Source: Flavobacteriales bacterium (GTDB lineage Bacteria > Bacteroidota > Bacteroidia > Flavobacteriales > Flavobacteriaceae). Taken from it: a DNA stretch of 11,879 nt. Below are positions 1 through 6,452 of the stretch, piece by piece; the stretch's first letter is position 1; each line of letters opens with the position of its first letter. A program made the position numbers and the translations under genes. Location: NCBI GenBank assembly GCA_027031025.1, contig JALVEJ010000120.1, positions 1-11,879 of the forward strand, in the 5' to 3' direction. The notes below the pieces were generated by a model. The model had not been told where the DNA came from. It saw only the letters and a list, made by a program, of their open reading frames with translations, and did not search any database.

Positions 1-2396
1 ATAAATCTTGGTTGCGTATTGTTAGTGCGACCATGTCCTTAATGCTTGTGGCTGTTTTTGCCACCAGTTGTGGCGGTGACCACAAGGGCGGAGCCAAAGC
101 CGGTGCCGGAAATATAGGCGCACCGAGAGGAAAGGAATCTTTCCAAGACATAGTTAAACGTAGAGGTTTGAACGAAGATGATGTTTTAGCAGCCGTTAAA
201 ACATATACACCTGATAATATTAAAGACGAAGCGATAACCGCTAACTCGGGAGGTCAAGAAGGTAACTTACCTTCTTATGTCGTGCCTTCTATGCGTATGG
301 TAAAATATATCCCTATCAATACCCGTCAACCTTATGCAGGTTACGGCTATTCGGAAGAAACCTACAATTTGTTGAAAGATGGCTTTATTGACGGTACGGA
401 AATCTTATGGGGTGACACACACCACCCGGGATTCTCTGAAACTAATGGAGACTATAACGGAAAATGGTTGGCTATCAATGATAAAGCCAATCCGAGAGTG
501 TATATAGTAGACCTTAGAGATTGGTCTGTGAAACATGTCATTCAAAACCCTATTTTCCGTTCCGACCACGGTGGTTGTTTCTTTACGCCAAATTCCGAAT
601 ATTTTATGGAAGCAGCGCAATATCCTGCGCCGTTTGATAGAAAATATCATCCGTTGACCGAAGAAAACTATAAAAAATATTGGAGAGGCGGTTTGACTTA
701 CTGGAAATTTGATAATGAGAAAGGCGATGTGATTAAAGACCAATCTTTTACCTTTGAATTTCCGCCTTATACACAAGACTTATCTGATGCCGGAAAAGCC
801 AAATCTTATGGTTGGGGCTTTACCAACTCTTTCTGTTCAGAAGTTTACTTTGGTGGTATCATGCAAGGTCGTCCGCCGTTTGAAGCCGGTTGTTCCTCTA
901 GAGATGTGGATTATCTACACGTGACCAACTGGAAAAAAGCCGAAGAATTGTTCAAAGCCGGCAAAATCGGTAAAAAGGTTATCAATGGTATGCACGTTAT
1001 TACCATTCCCGAGTCTATCAAATATGGTTTATTGTATTTGATTCCCGAACCCAAATCACCTCATGGTGTGGATGTAAACCCTAGTGGAGAATATATTATC
1101 GTGGCAGGTAAATTGGATTCTCATGCTTGGGTGTACAGCTTTGATAAAATTATGAAAGCCATCAAAGACAAAAACTTTGAAGGTAAAGATGAATATGGTA
1201 TTCCTATCATTCCTTTGGATGCCGCTCTTCACGGAAGTTTAGAAGTTGGTTTAGGACCACTACACAACCAATATGATAGCAGAGATGGCGTGGTTTATAC
1301 CTCTATTTATGTGGATTCCCGTGTAACCAAATGGGACTACAAAAACTTGAAGGTATTAGATTATGTGCCGTCACACTATAATATTGGTCACTTGGTTTCT
1401 TATCACGGTGATACCAAAAAACCTAAAGGTAAATATTTAGTTGCTTTAAATAAATTGTCTATTGACCGTTTCAATCCGGTTGGTCCTTTGCATCCGCAAA
1501 ACCACCAGTTAATCGATATAGGTGCAGAACATCCGAAGTTGATTTATGACATGCCGTTACCAATGGGAGAACCGCACTATACGGCTATGATGGATCGTAA
1601 TTATTATGAGGCTAATAACTTGGAAGTTTATCCGGTTGGCACTAATATCGTCACTATGGATAAATCGCCTTATGCTACAGAAGCCGGTGCCGAAAAAGTA
1701 GAAACCAAAGGTAATACCGTTGAAGTGTTCGGAACCATTAAAGACGGTAAAGTAACCCCAGCTGACATCAATGTTAAGCAAGGACAAGATGTTATTATTC
1801 ATTTGACTAACTTAGGACAAACACCTTATGATCATTATGTTTATGAGTTGGTATCTTATGATAAAATGTATCCGTATTCACCGGGTGAAACGGCTACCAT
1901 CAAATTTAATGCAGAAAAGGCCGGTGTATATCCTATTGTGATCGATCCCCAAAACAGTCCTAAAAAACGCCAATTGGTTGGTCATTTGACTGTGGCATTT
2001 GATCAAGATGCCGAAAACAAACGTGTATTGGCTTATACCGAAAGAATTAATTGGGACAACAAAGTTCAAGCCTTTAAACCATCGGCTATCGAGTTGAAAA
2101 ACATGTTGCCGGGCGAAATGGAATTCTTGAACTATGGTTGTAACGCTTGTCATAAATTCGGTGAGCCATTTAACGGACCTGACTTGTTAATGATTCACAA
2201 ACGTAGAAGTGACAAATGGTTGAGAGAATGGATATTAAATCCTGAATCTAAATACAAAGATCCGGATATTGAAGCTTTGCGTCAGCAATTTAAATTGGCA
2301 ATGCCTAATCAACATGTTGATCCCAAAGATGTTGACAAGTTGATTGAGTATATGAAAGCCAAATCTGAGCAAGTCATAAAAGAGATGTCTAAATAA
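1..2396 (+). CDS. nosZ: Nitrous oxide reductase NosZ, clade II, lacking CuA ligands, with C-terminal cytochrome c domain (5' partial)
   Basis: This is the terminal reductase of denitrification, reducing N2O to N2 in the periplasm. Residues are numbered from a TTG at 12, but the frame stays open to the window edge (AAA TCT TGG precede it), so the true start is probably a few codons upstream. A hydrophobic segment ends in A-T-S-C20, a plausible lipobox. The beta-propeller keeps all CuZ histidines: DTHH (137, 138), SDHG (186), SPHG (351), GPLH (418), IGH (460) and GEPH (522). The cupredoxin domain (about 575-665) keeps H608, but the C-x3-C-x3-H-x2-M motif is replaced by I644, N648, K652 and L655 with no gap and no frameshift. 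A monoheme cytochrome c domain follows: C710NACH714, with M764 (LAMP) as likely distal ligand. At 794+ residues it exceeds ordinary clade II NosZ (about 650). A strong hairpin lies 19 bases after the stop. Family identity is secure; activity without CuA is inferred. Confidence 0.95.
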   Translation, partial: KSWLRIVSATMSLMLVAVFATSCGGDHKGGAKAGAGNIGAPRGKESFQDIVKRRGLNEDDVLAAVKTYTPDNIKDEAITANSGGQEGNLPSYVVPSMRMVKYIPINTRQPYAGYGYSEETYNLLKDGFIDGTEILWGDTHHPGFSETNGDYNGKWLAINDKANPRVYIVDLRDWSVKHVIQNPIFRSDHGGCFFTPNSEYFMEAAQYPAPFDRKYHPLTEENYKKYWRGGLTYWKFDNEKGDVIKDQSFTFEFPPYTQDLSDAGKAKSYGWGFTNSFCSEVYFGGIMQGRPPFEAGCSSRDVDYLHVTNWKKAEELFKAGKIGKKVINGMHVITIPESIKYGLLYLIPEPKSPHGVDVNPSGEYIIVAGKLDSHAWVYSFDKIMKAIKDKNFEGKDEYGIPIIPLDAALHGSLEVGLGPLHNQYDSRDGVVYTSIYVDSRVTKWDYKNLKVLDYVPSHYNIGHLVSYHGDTKKPKGKYLVALNKLSIDRFNPVGPLHPQNHQLIDIGAEHPKLIYDMPLPMGEPHYTAMMDRNYYEANNLEVYPVGTNIVTMDKSPYATEAGAEKVETKGNTVEVFGTIKDGKVTPADINVKQGQDVIIHLTNLGQTPYDHYVYELVSYDKMYPYSPGETATIKFNAEKAGVYPIVIDPQNSPKKRQLVGHLTVAFDQDAENKRVLAYTERINWDNKVQAFKPSAIELKNMLPGEMEFLNYGCNACHKFGEPFNGPDLLMIHKRRSDKWLREWILNPESKYKDPDIEALRQQFKLAMPNQHVDPKDVDKLIEYMKAKSEQVIKEMSK

Positions 2397-2414
2397 ACAT
2401 TTAATTGTTTGTAA

Positions 2415-2457
2415 TTCAATAAGTTGGGCTGTCAATCTGGCAGCCCAATTTATTGAA
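2415..2457 (+). terminator. Strong stem-loop after nosZ (terminator or mRNA processing/stabilising hairpin)
   Basis: A 17-bp stem (2415-2431 with 2441-2457, one G-U pair, otherwise perfect) encloses a 9-base loop, starting 19 bases after the nosZ stop. The GC-rich core is GTTGGGCTG/CAGCCCAAT. No clean T-tract follows, only AAAAATAAG, so it may protect the 3' end of nosZ mRNA or attenuate read-through rather than stop transcription fully. A separate promoter lies just downstream. Confidence 0.7.
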
Positions 2458-2474
2458 AAATAAGTGTCAAAATG

Positions 2475-2506
2475 TTTGAATCTTATTTAAAATCATTATA
2501 AATTTG
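2475..2506 (+). promoter_or_regulatory. Bacteroidetes-type promoter before the nosB-like gene
   Basis: TTTG at 2475-2478 and TAAATTTG at 2499-2506 match the Bacteroidetes sigma consensus (-33 TTTG, -7 TAnnTTTG), 20 bases apart. Transcription would begin near 2513, giving a leader of about 18 bases before the ATG at 2531. Together with the hairpin at 2415-2457, this suggests the maturation genes can be transcribed apart from nosZ. Confidence 0.6.
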
Positions 2507-2530
2507 TATAAAATTTAAAAACAGACTATT

Positions 2531-3289
2531 ATGAATGACAAGGCTAAAAAATTTAAACTTTTGTATATTTTGTTCGGCTTGCTCGGCACCGGACTTATTG
2601 TAGCCACCTACTTCTTGCCGATGTGGTGGGTAGCTTTGCAAAGTATACAATATCCAAAAAGCATGTATCCCAAAGGTATCCGTATCGAATTTAAATATAA
2701 CGGTGTTTATAACGGTTGTGAAGGTGTTCGGGAACGGGAAGAATTGGCAGTAGATGCCGGTGCTGATTGTTTGATTGAAATGAACAAAATTAATCATTTT
2801 ATCGGTATGTATCCCATAGTGCAAGGGGTTAATGATGTCGATGAATTGGGGAACCACGTGCCGTATCCTGTTTATGCCGGTGATAAAATTCCCGCAGATA
2901 AAATACCCGGTGCTTTAAAAACATTGGATAGTATTATGCGTAATGCTCATATTGCTTTTGCAATTTTGGCTATTTTGGGATTAGTATTTGTGTTTGTTCA
3001 AAACAAAAAACTGACTTGGGCAGCTGTTTTGACAGCTTTGGCACCTATCTACTTCTTATTAATTTATGTATATTACCTGTATTGGTATGGTCATCATCTA
3101 GGTTTGCACGGTGGTGGTGCTTTTAACGGCATCAAACCATTTATGCCTACGGTTTTCGGTGAAGGTAAAGTAGCGCAATTTACAACCATGTCCTATCCTT
3201 ATGTCGGTTTTTTCGTAGGTTTAGCTGGTATGGTTTTGTTGTTTTTAGCTATTAATTTTAAAAACAAATATTTAAAATCGATTAAGTAA
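2531..3289 (+). CDS. nosB: NosB-like polytopic membrane protein of the nos cluster
   Basis: This 252-residue protein has four predicted membrane helices (about 10-34, 139-157, 163-186 and 222-243). A large loop between helices 1 and 2, presumably periplasmic, carries C63, C80 and a motif NHFIGM (88-93). A His cluster, HHLGLH (188-193), follows helix 3. In clade II nos clusters such as that of Wolinella succinogenes, a membrane protein called NosB lies between nosZ and nosD; size, topology and position fit that here. Its function is not established. The Cys, His and Met residues could bind metal, or the protein could take part in electron transfer to NosZ, but this is inference. It starts at ATG 2531 behind its own likely promoter and hairpin, and nosD follows after 85 bases. 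The symbol rests mainly on position and topology. Confidence 0.75.
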   Translation: MNDKAKKFKLLYILFGLLGTGLIVATYFLPMWWVALQSIQYPKSMYPKGIRIEFKYNGVYNGCEGVREREELAVDAGADCLIEMNKINHFIGMYPIVQGVNDVDELGNHVPYPVYAGDKIPADKIPGALKTLDSIMRNAHIAFAILAILGLVFVFVQNKKLTWAAVLTALAPIYFLLIYVYYLYWYGHHLGLHGGGAFNGIKPFMPTVFGEGKVAQFTTMSYPYVGFFVGLAGMVLLFLAINFKNKYLKSIK

Positions 3290-3308
3290 TTTCTATCTAT
3301 TTTTGTAT

Positions 3309-3345
3309 GTGACGGAGATATGTTTTATAAATGTATTTTCGTCAC
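3309..3345 (+). promoter_or_regulatory. Hairpin in the nosD leader
   Basis: A 15-bp inverted repeat (3309-3323 with 3331-3345) contains four G-U wobbles and a 7-base loop TTTATAA, with GTGACG/CGTCAC at its base. It starts 19 bases after the nosB-like stop and ends 29 bases before the nosD ATG. It could be a weak terminator, an RNA-level control element, or, in its GTGACG/CGTCAC ends, a protein-binding site. The sequence alone does not decide. Confidence 0.4.
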
Positions 3346-3374
3346 TTTATCATATACATCCCGCCACTTGAAAC

Positions 3375-4709
3375 ATGTCAAAATATTTTTACATATTACT
3401 TTTAACCTTCACTTATAGCTATGCTCAAGTTGATGAGAGTTACCGTCCCGGATTAATCAATCCCGTTTCAGGATCAGCTGACAGGCAAAATATGCAAAAC
3501 ATTCAGCCCCTGTTAGATACCTTACAACCGGGGGACACTTTGCGATTAAAACCGGGATTTTACTATGGTCCCGGGCATATTAAAACGCCTAATGTGACCA
3601 TTGATGGACAAGGGAAAGCTACTATTTCTGGCAGGAATTTACGTTCGGTATTATATATTGAAGCCTCCGGTGTAACGGTAAAAAATTGTCATTTGATAGA
3701 ATCAGGAGATTCTCCGGATAAGATTGATTGTGCCATTAAGATTAAAAAAGCCAATAATTTTAAAATAATCAATAACAAAATAGAAGAAACTTTGTTCGGA
3801 ATTGATGTGTTTTGGTCAGAAGCCGGTTTGATTAAACACAATGATATCACTTCCATTTCTACCAAACCCAAAGGTTTAAAAGGAGATGCCATTCGGTTTT
3901 GGTATTCCAAACACAATTTGGTGCAAGAAAATATTTGGCATCAGGTGCGCGATATGGTTGTTTGGTATTCTTCTGATAATCAATTTGTTGGAAATCGTGG
4001 TGTAGGCAACAGATACAGTATTCATTTTATGTATTCGCACAACAATCAAATTTCGCACAACCATTTTTCCAATTCATCCGTAGGTATTTTCTTGATGTAT
4101 AGCGAAAAAACCATCATGAATAACAATTTGATTGAAGGGAGTCAAGGGGTAACAGGAATGTGTTTAGGGATGAAAGAAACCTCGTCCAATCAAATTATTG
4201 ATAACAAATTTATTTATTCTGCAAGAGGTATTTATATCGATGTATCGCCTTTTGTGCCTTGGAAAACTAATACCATTTCGGGCAACGAAATTGCTTTTTG
4301 CAACACAGCCGTAGAGTTTTTAAAAGATCAAGAAGGCAACATGTTTAGTGAAAATATGTTTCATGACAATTTAACCCAAGTGTTTATTCAAGGCGGTGGC
4401 ACGGCCAATCGTAATAAATGGCTGGGTAATTATTGGGATGATTATGCAGGATATGATAAAGATGGTGATAATATCGGGGATTTTCCGCACCGGATATATG
4501 AATATCATGCCCGTTTATGGCGATTCAATCCCAATATTAAGTTCTTTTACGGCGCACCAATCATGTCTATATTAGATTATTTGGAAAAACTGGCGCCTTT
4601 TTCCGAGCCGCAATTTGTGCTGAAAGACCCGAAACCTATATTCAATTTGGATGAATTTAAAAAGAAACGGCATTTTGCGTTAAAGATGCAAATAAAAACT
4701 AAAAATTAA
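3375..4709 (+). CDS. nosD: NosD, periplasmic right-handed beta-helix protein for NosZ copper-centre maturation
   Basis: NosD works with the NosF/NosY ABC transporter in assembly of the CuZ centre of NosZ. The 444-residue protein opens with a Sec signal peptide (residues 1-17, cut after S-Y-A). The conserved start of the family follows, including LQPGDTLRLKPGFYYGP and VTIDGQGKATISGRN. A long series of parallel beta-helix turns (about 85-340) comes next, rich in N-x-I and N-x-F rungs of the CASH/carbohydrate-binding type. The family signature near the C terminus is clear: LGNYWDDYAGYDKDGDNIGD, then HRIYEYHARLWRFNP. Length is normal for NosD. The dUTPase gene begins four bases after the stop, so the two are almost certainly co-transcribed. 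A TAnnTTTG-like box (3298-3305) lies upstream but lacks a convincing -33 element. Confidence 0.95.
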   Translation: MSKYFYILLLTFTYSYAQVDESYRPGLINPVSGSADRQNMQNIQPLLDTLQPGDTLRLKPGFYYGPGHIKTPNVTIDGQGKATISGRNLRSVLYIEASGVTVKNCHLIESGDSPDKIDCAIKIKKANNFKIINNKIEETLFGIDVFWSEAGLIKHNDITSISTKPKGLKGDAIRFWYSKHNLVQENIWHQVRDMVVWYSSDNQFVGNRGVGNRYSIHFMYSHNNQISHNHFSNSSVGIFLMYSEKTIMNNNLIEGSQGVTGMCLGMKETSSNQIIDNKFIYSARGIYIDVSPFVPWKTNTISGNEIAFCNTAVEFLKDQEGNMFSENMFHDNLTQVFIQGGGTANRNKWLGNYWDDYAGYDKDGDNIGDFPHRIYEYHARLWRFNPNIKFFYGAPIMSILDYLEKLAPFSEPQFVLKDPKPIFNLDEFKKKRHFALKMQIKTKN

Positions 4710-4713
4710 TAAA

Positions 4714-5403
4714 ATGGGTAAACTCAGACAAATGTTGCAGATGCAACAACAACTCAATGATGCTACCGGAGGTATTGGCTGGGAAAACGGCTATACCAAT
4801 AAAGGTAAACGCATTAATTGGAAACGTTGTATCTATTTAGAAGCTGCCGAATTGGTCGATTCATACCCATGGAAACATTGGAAAAATATAGAGGCAACAC
4901 CTGATTATGACAATATCAAAATAGAAATAGTCGATATATGGCATTTCGTTATGTCCGAAGCTTTGAGAGATTATAAAATTAATCAAAAAGGCGATATTGA
5001 AAAATTAACTAATGATATAACTAAACTTGTTAATTATCAACAATTTACAGAAAGTGTTAAGCCCATTAACAAAGATATTTACAAGCAAATAGCTTGGGTT
5101 GAAAATTTTATTAAAACGGTATTTACAAGTGATGATGTTTTGCAACTGATTGATGCATTTTTTGAGATGGCTTATCAATTACAAATCAATTTAGATGTTT
5201 TATACCGTTTGTATGTAGGAAAAAATATTTTAAATAAATTCAGACAAGAACACGGATATAAAGAAGGGACATATATAAAACAATGGAATGGGTTAGAGGA
5301 TAATGTGGTGATGCAAGAAATTTTAGAGAATCAACCGGATGTAACACCGGAGAAATTGTTTGCGTTGTTGGAAGATGCTTATAGACGTGTAACAAGTAAG
5401 TAG
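4714..5403 (+). CDS. Dimeric all-alpha dUTPase (dUTPase_2 family)
   Basis: This cytosolic enzyme is predicted to hydrolyse dUTP (and probably dUDP) to dUMP, keeping uracil out of DNA. The 229 residues show hallmarks of the all-alpha dimeric dUTPases known from Campylobacter, kinetoplastids and some phages, related to MazG. These are QQxLND (11-16), YTNKGKRINWKRC (27-39), the metal-binding E43-x-x-E46 and E71-x-x-D74 pairs, and KHWK (54-57). It is unlike the trimeric beta-fold dUTPase. No signal peptide is present. The gene sits four bases after nosD and before nosG, inside the nos cluster, although it has no known role in N2O reduction. A similar protein in Campylobacterota, which also carry clade II nos genes, makes joint transfer possible but unproven. 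A perfect palindrome starts on the last base of its stop codon. Confidence 0.88.
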   Translation: MGKLRQMLQMQQQLNDATGGIGWENGYTNKGKRINWKRCIYLEAAELVDSYPWKHWKNIEATPDYDNIKIEIVDIWHFVMSEALRDYKINQKGDIEKLTNDITKLVNYQQFTESVKPINKDIYKQIAWVENFIKTVFTSDDVLQLIDAFFEMAYQLQINLDVLYRLYVGKNILNKFRQEHGYKEGTYIKQWNGLEDNVVMQEILENQPDVTPEKLFALLEDAYRRVTSK

Positions 5404-5424
5404 AGACGAAAAATTTTTCGTCTC
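5403..5424. repeat. Perfect 22-base palindrome at the dUTPase stop codon
   Basis: GAGACGAAAAA (5403-5413) is followed directly by its exact reverse complement (5414-5424), beginning on the last base of the TAG stop codon. As RNA it folds into a hairpin with an A/U-rich top and could act as a weak bidirectional terminator. Related RGAGACG-type palindromes occur as dispersed intergenic repeats in Bacteroidetes genomes (my recollection). Confidence 0.65.
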
Positions 5425-5605
5425 AATTGAAAATTGAAAATTTTCCTCATTTCCTCAAATCAAAAGCAGAAATTTGATTTAAAACAATGAGTAATTATTA
5501 AAGAATAAAATAATTTGTGAAGTACAACAAATCCTCAATTCCTCAAATAATTCCCAACAATAGTTGGGAAATAGAAAATAACCATATAATCAAATAACCA
5601 AAGAT
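5425..5605. other. AT-rich intergenic leader of nosG with short repeats
   Basis: No gene is visible. The stretch holds a 17-base direct repeat with one mismatch (TCCTCATTTCCTCAAAT at 5444-5460, again at 5532-5548), an 8-bp inverted repeat (AAATCAAA 5457-5464 / TTTGATTT 5473-5480) and the hairpin at 5551-5570. It also holds the motif CAAATAACCA near 5590, which recurs at 10063-10080. No full TAnnTTTG promoter is seen; TAATTTG near 5511 is one base short. Confidence 0.5.
5551..5570. repeat. Perfect hairpin upstream of nosG
   Basis: TTCCCAAC (5551-5558) and GTTGGGAA (5563-5570) form an 8-bp perfect stem around the loop AATA. It ends 35 bases before the nosG start, so it would lie in the nosG leader if transcription comes from upstream. 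It could be a dispersed repeat or a leader structure. Confidence 0.5.
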
Positions 5606-6436
5606 ATGGCAGCAACAAATCCGAAAATTAACAGAAGGCAGTTCTTAAAAGCCAGTGTATCGGCAGTGGTATCATTGGCGGTTGTAGGAAGTGCCGCCTA
5701 CTACTTTAAAGATAAAAGTAGTTTAAGAGAAAAAGGTTTATTGCGTCCGCCCGGGGCAAGAGCCGAAAAAGATTTTTTATTTGCTTGTATTAAGTGTGGT
5801 TTGTGTGTACAGATTTGTCCCGTGAGAGCTATTAAATTGGCTGATTGGAATGATGGCTTATCGTATGGCACCCCTTATATTAATCCTGATGTCCAAGCCT
5901 GTGATTTTTCTTGTGATGCCATTCAGTGTGCCGAGACCTGTCCTACGGCAGCCATCGATTTTAAAATTTTTAAACATGCCGGTGATAAGGCGGTTGCCCC
6001 TTTGTATAAAAAATATCCTAATGGAGATTTCCCCAGAGATATGAATCCGTTTAAGGTGCAAATTATGGCCATGAAACGCGCCGATAAAATAGGCGAAGCG
6101 GAAATTCCTAACCCAAACCAATGTCTGGCATATCATGGTCATGGATACAAAGGAACATTAGGCCATGGAAATAAGGGAAAATTGCGACCACCCGGACAAA
6201 CCGAACGTATCAGAATTGAAGAAACACAAGTCAATCGTGAGATTTGTGATTTGTGTGTGACATATTGTCCTCTTGGTGAGGATGCCATTGTGCTTAATAA
6301 AATTGAAGATGGTAAATTTTTACCTGAGGTCAAAGACGGATGTGTTGGTTGTGGTGTTTGTCAAATGGTCTGCCCGACCAATCCGGTGGCTATTGTTGTT
6401 AAACCGGTCGATAAAGAACCGCAGTTTAATGTTTAA
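5606..6436 (+). CDS. nosG: NosG, periplasmic iron-sulfur protein (NapG family) of the quinol-to-NosZ electron path
   Basis: NosG and NosH are thought to form a menaquinol dehydrogenase that feeds periplasmic electrons toward NosZ, like NapGH for nitrate reductase. The 276 residues begin with a twin-arginine signal (N-R10-R-Q-F-L-K15, then a hydrophobic stretch), as expected for a protein exported with its clusters already in place. Ferredoxin-type Cys sets follow: C61-x2-C64-x2-C67-x3-C71-P; C99, C103, C108, C112-P; C214-x2-C217-x3-C221-P; and C246-x2-C249-x2-C252-x3-C256-P. This supports up to four [4Fe-4S] clusters, as in NapG/NosG. The third set shows only three close Cys, with C173 a candidate for the fourth. 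NosH starts 16 bases downstream, so the pair is co-transcribed. NapG is the alternative name, excluded by the nos setting. Confidence 0.93.
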   Translation: MAATNPKINRRQFLKASVSAVVSLAVVGSAAYYFKDKSSLREKGLLRPPGARAEKDFLFACIKCGLCVQICPVRAIKLADWNDGLSYGTPYINPDVQACDFSCDAIQCAETCPTAAIDFKIFKHAGDKAVAPLYKKYPNGDFPRDMNPFKVQIMAMKRADKIGEAEIPNPNQCLAYHGHGYKGTLGHGNKGKLRPPGQTERIRIEETQVNREICDLCVTYCPLGEDAIVLNKIEDGKFLPEVKDGCVGCGVCQMVCPTNPVAIVVKPVDKEPQFNV

Positions 6437-6452
6437 TTTAAAACTTTGAAAG

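Noticed and set aside
405..776. Minus-strand open frame of 123 codons within nosZ
   Set aside because: It lies opposite strongly conserved nosZ coding sequence, has no start signal and resembles no known protein. The other antisense frames in the window (for example 1557-1802, 2483-2857, 7646-8002 and 9122-9472) were dropped for the same reason.
1920..1990. A frameshift or sequencing error hiding the CuA motif in nosZ
   Set aside because: The frame runs cleanly through GVYP to GHLTV with the exact spacing of the canonical motif, and no alternative frame gives C-x3-C. The loss appears genuine at the sequence level.
3298..3305. TATTTTTG as a nosD promoter
   Set aside because: It matches the -7 box, but I find no TTTG at the right distance upstream, so I do not list it as a promoter.
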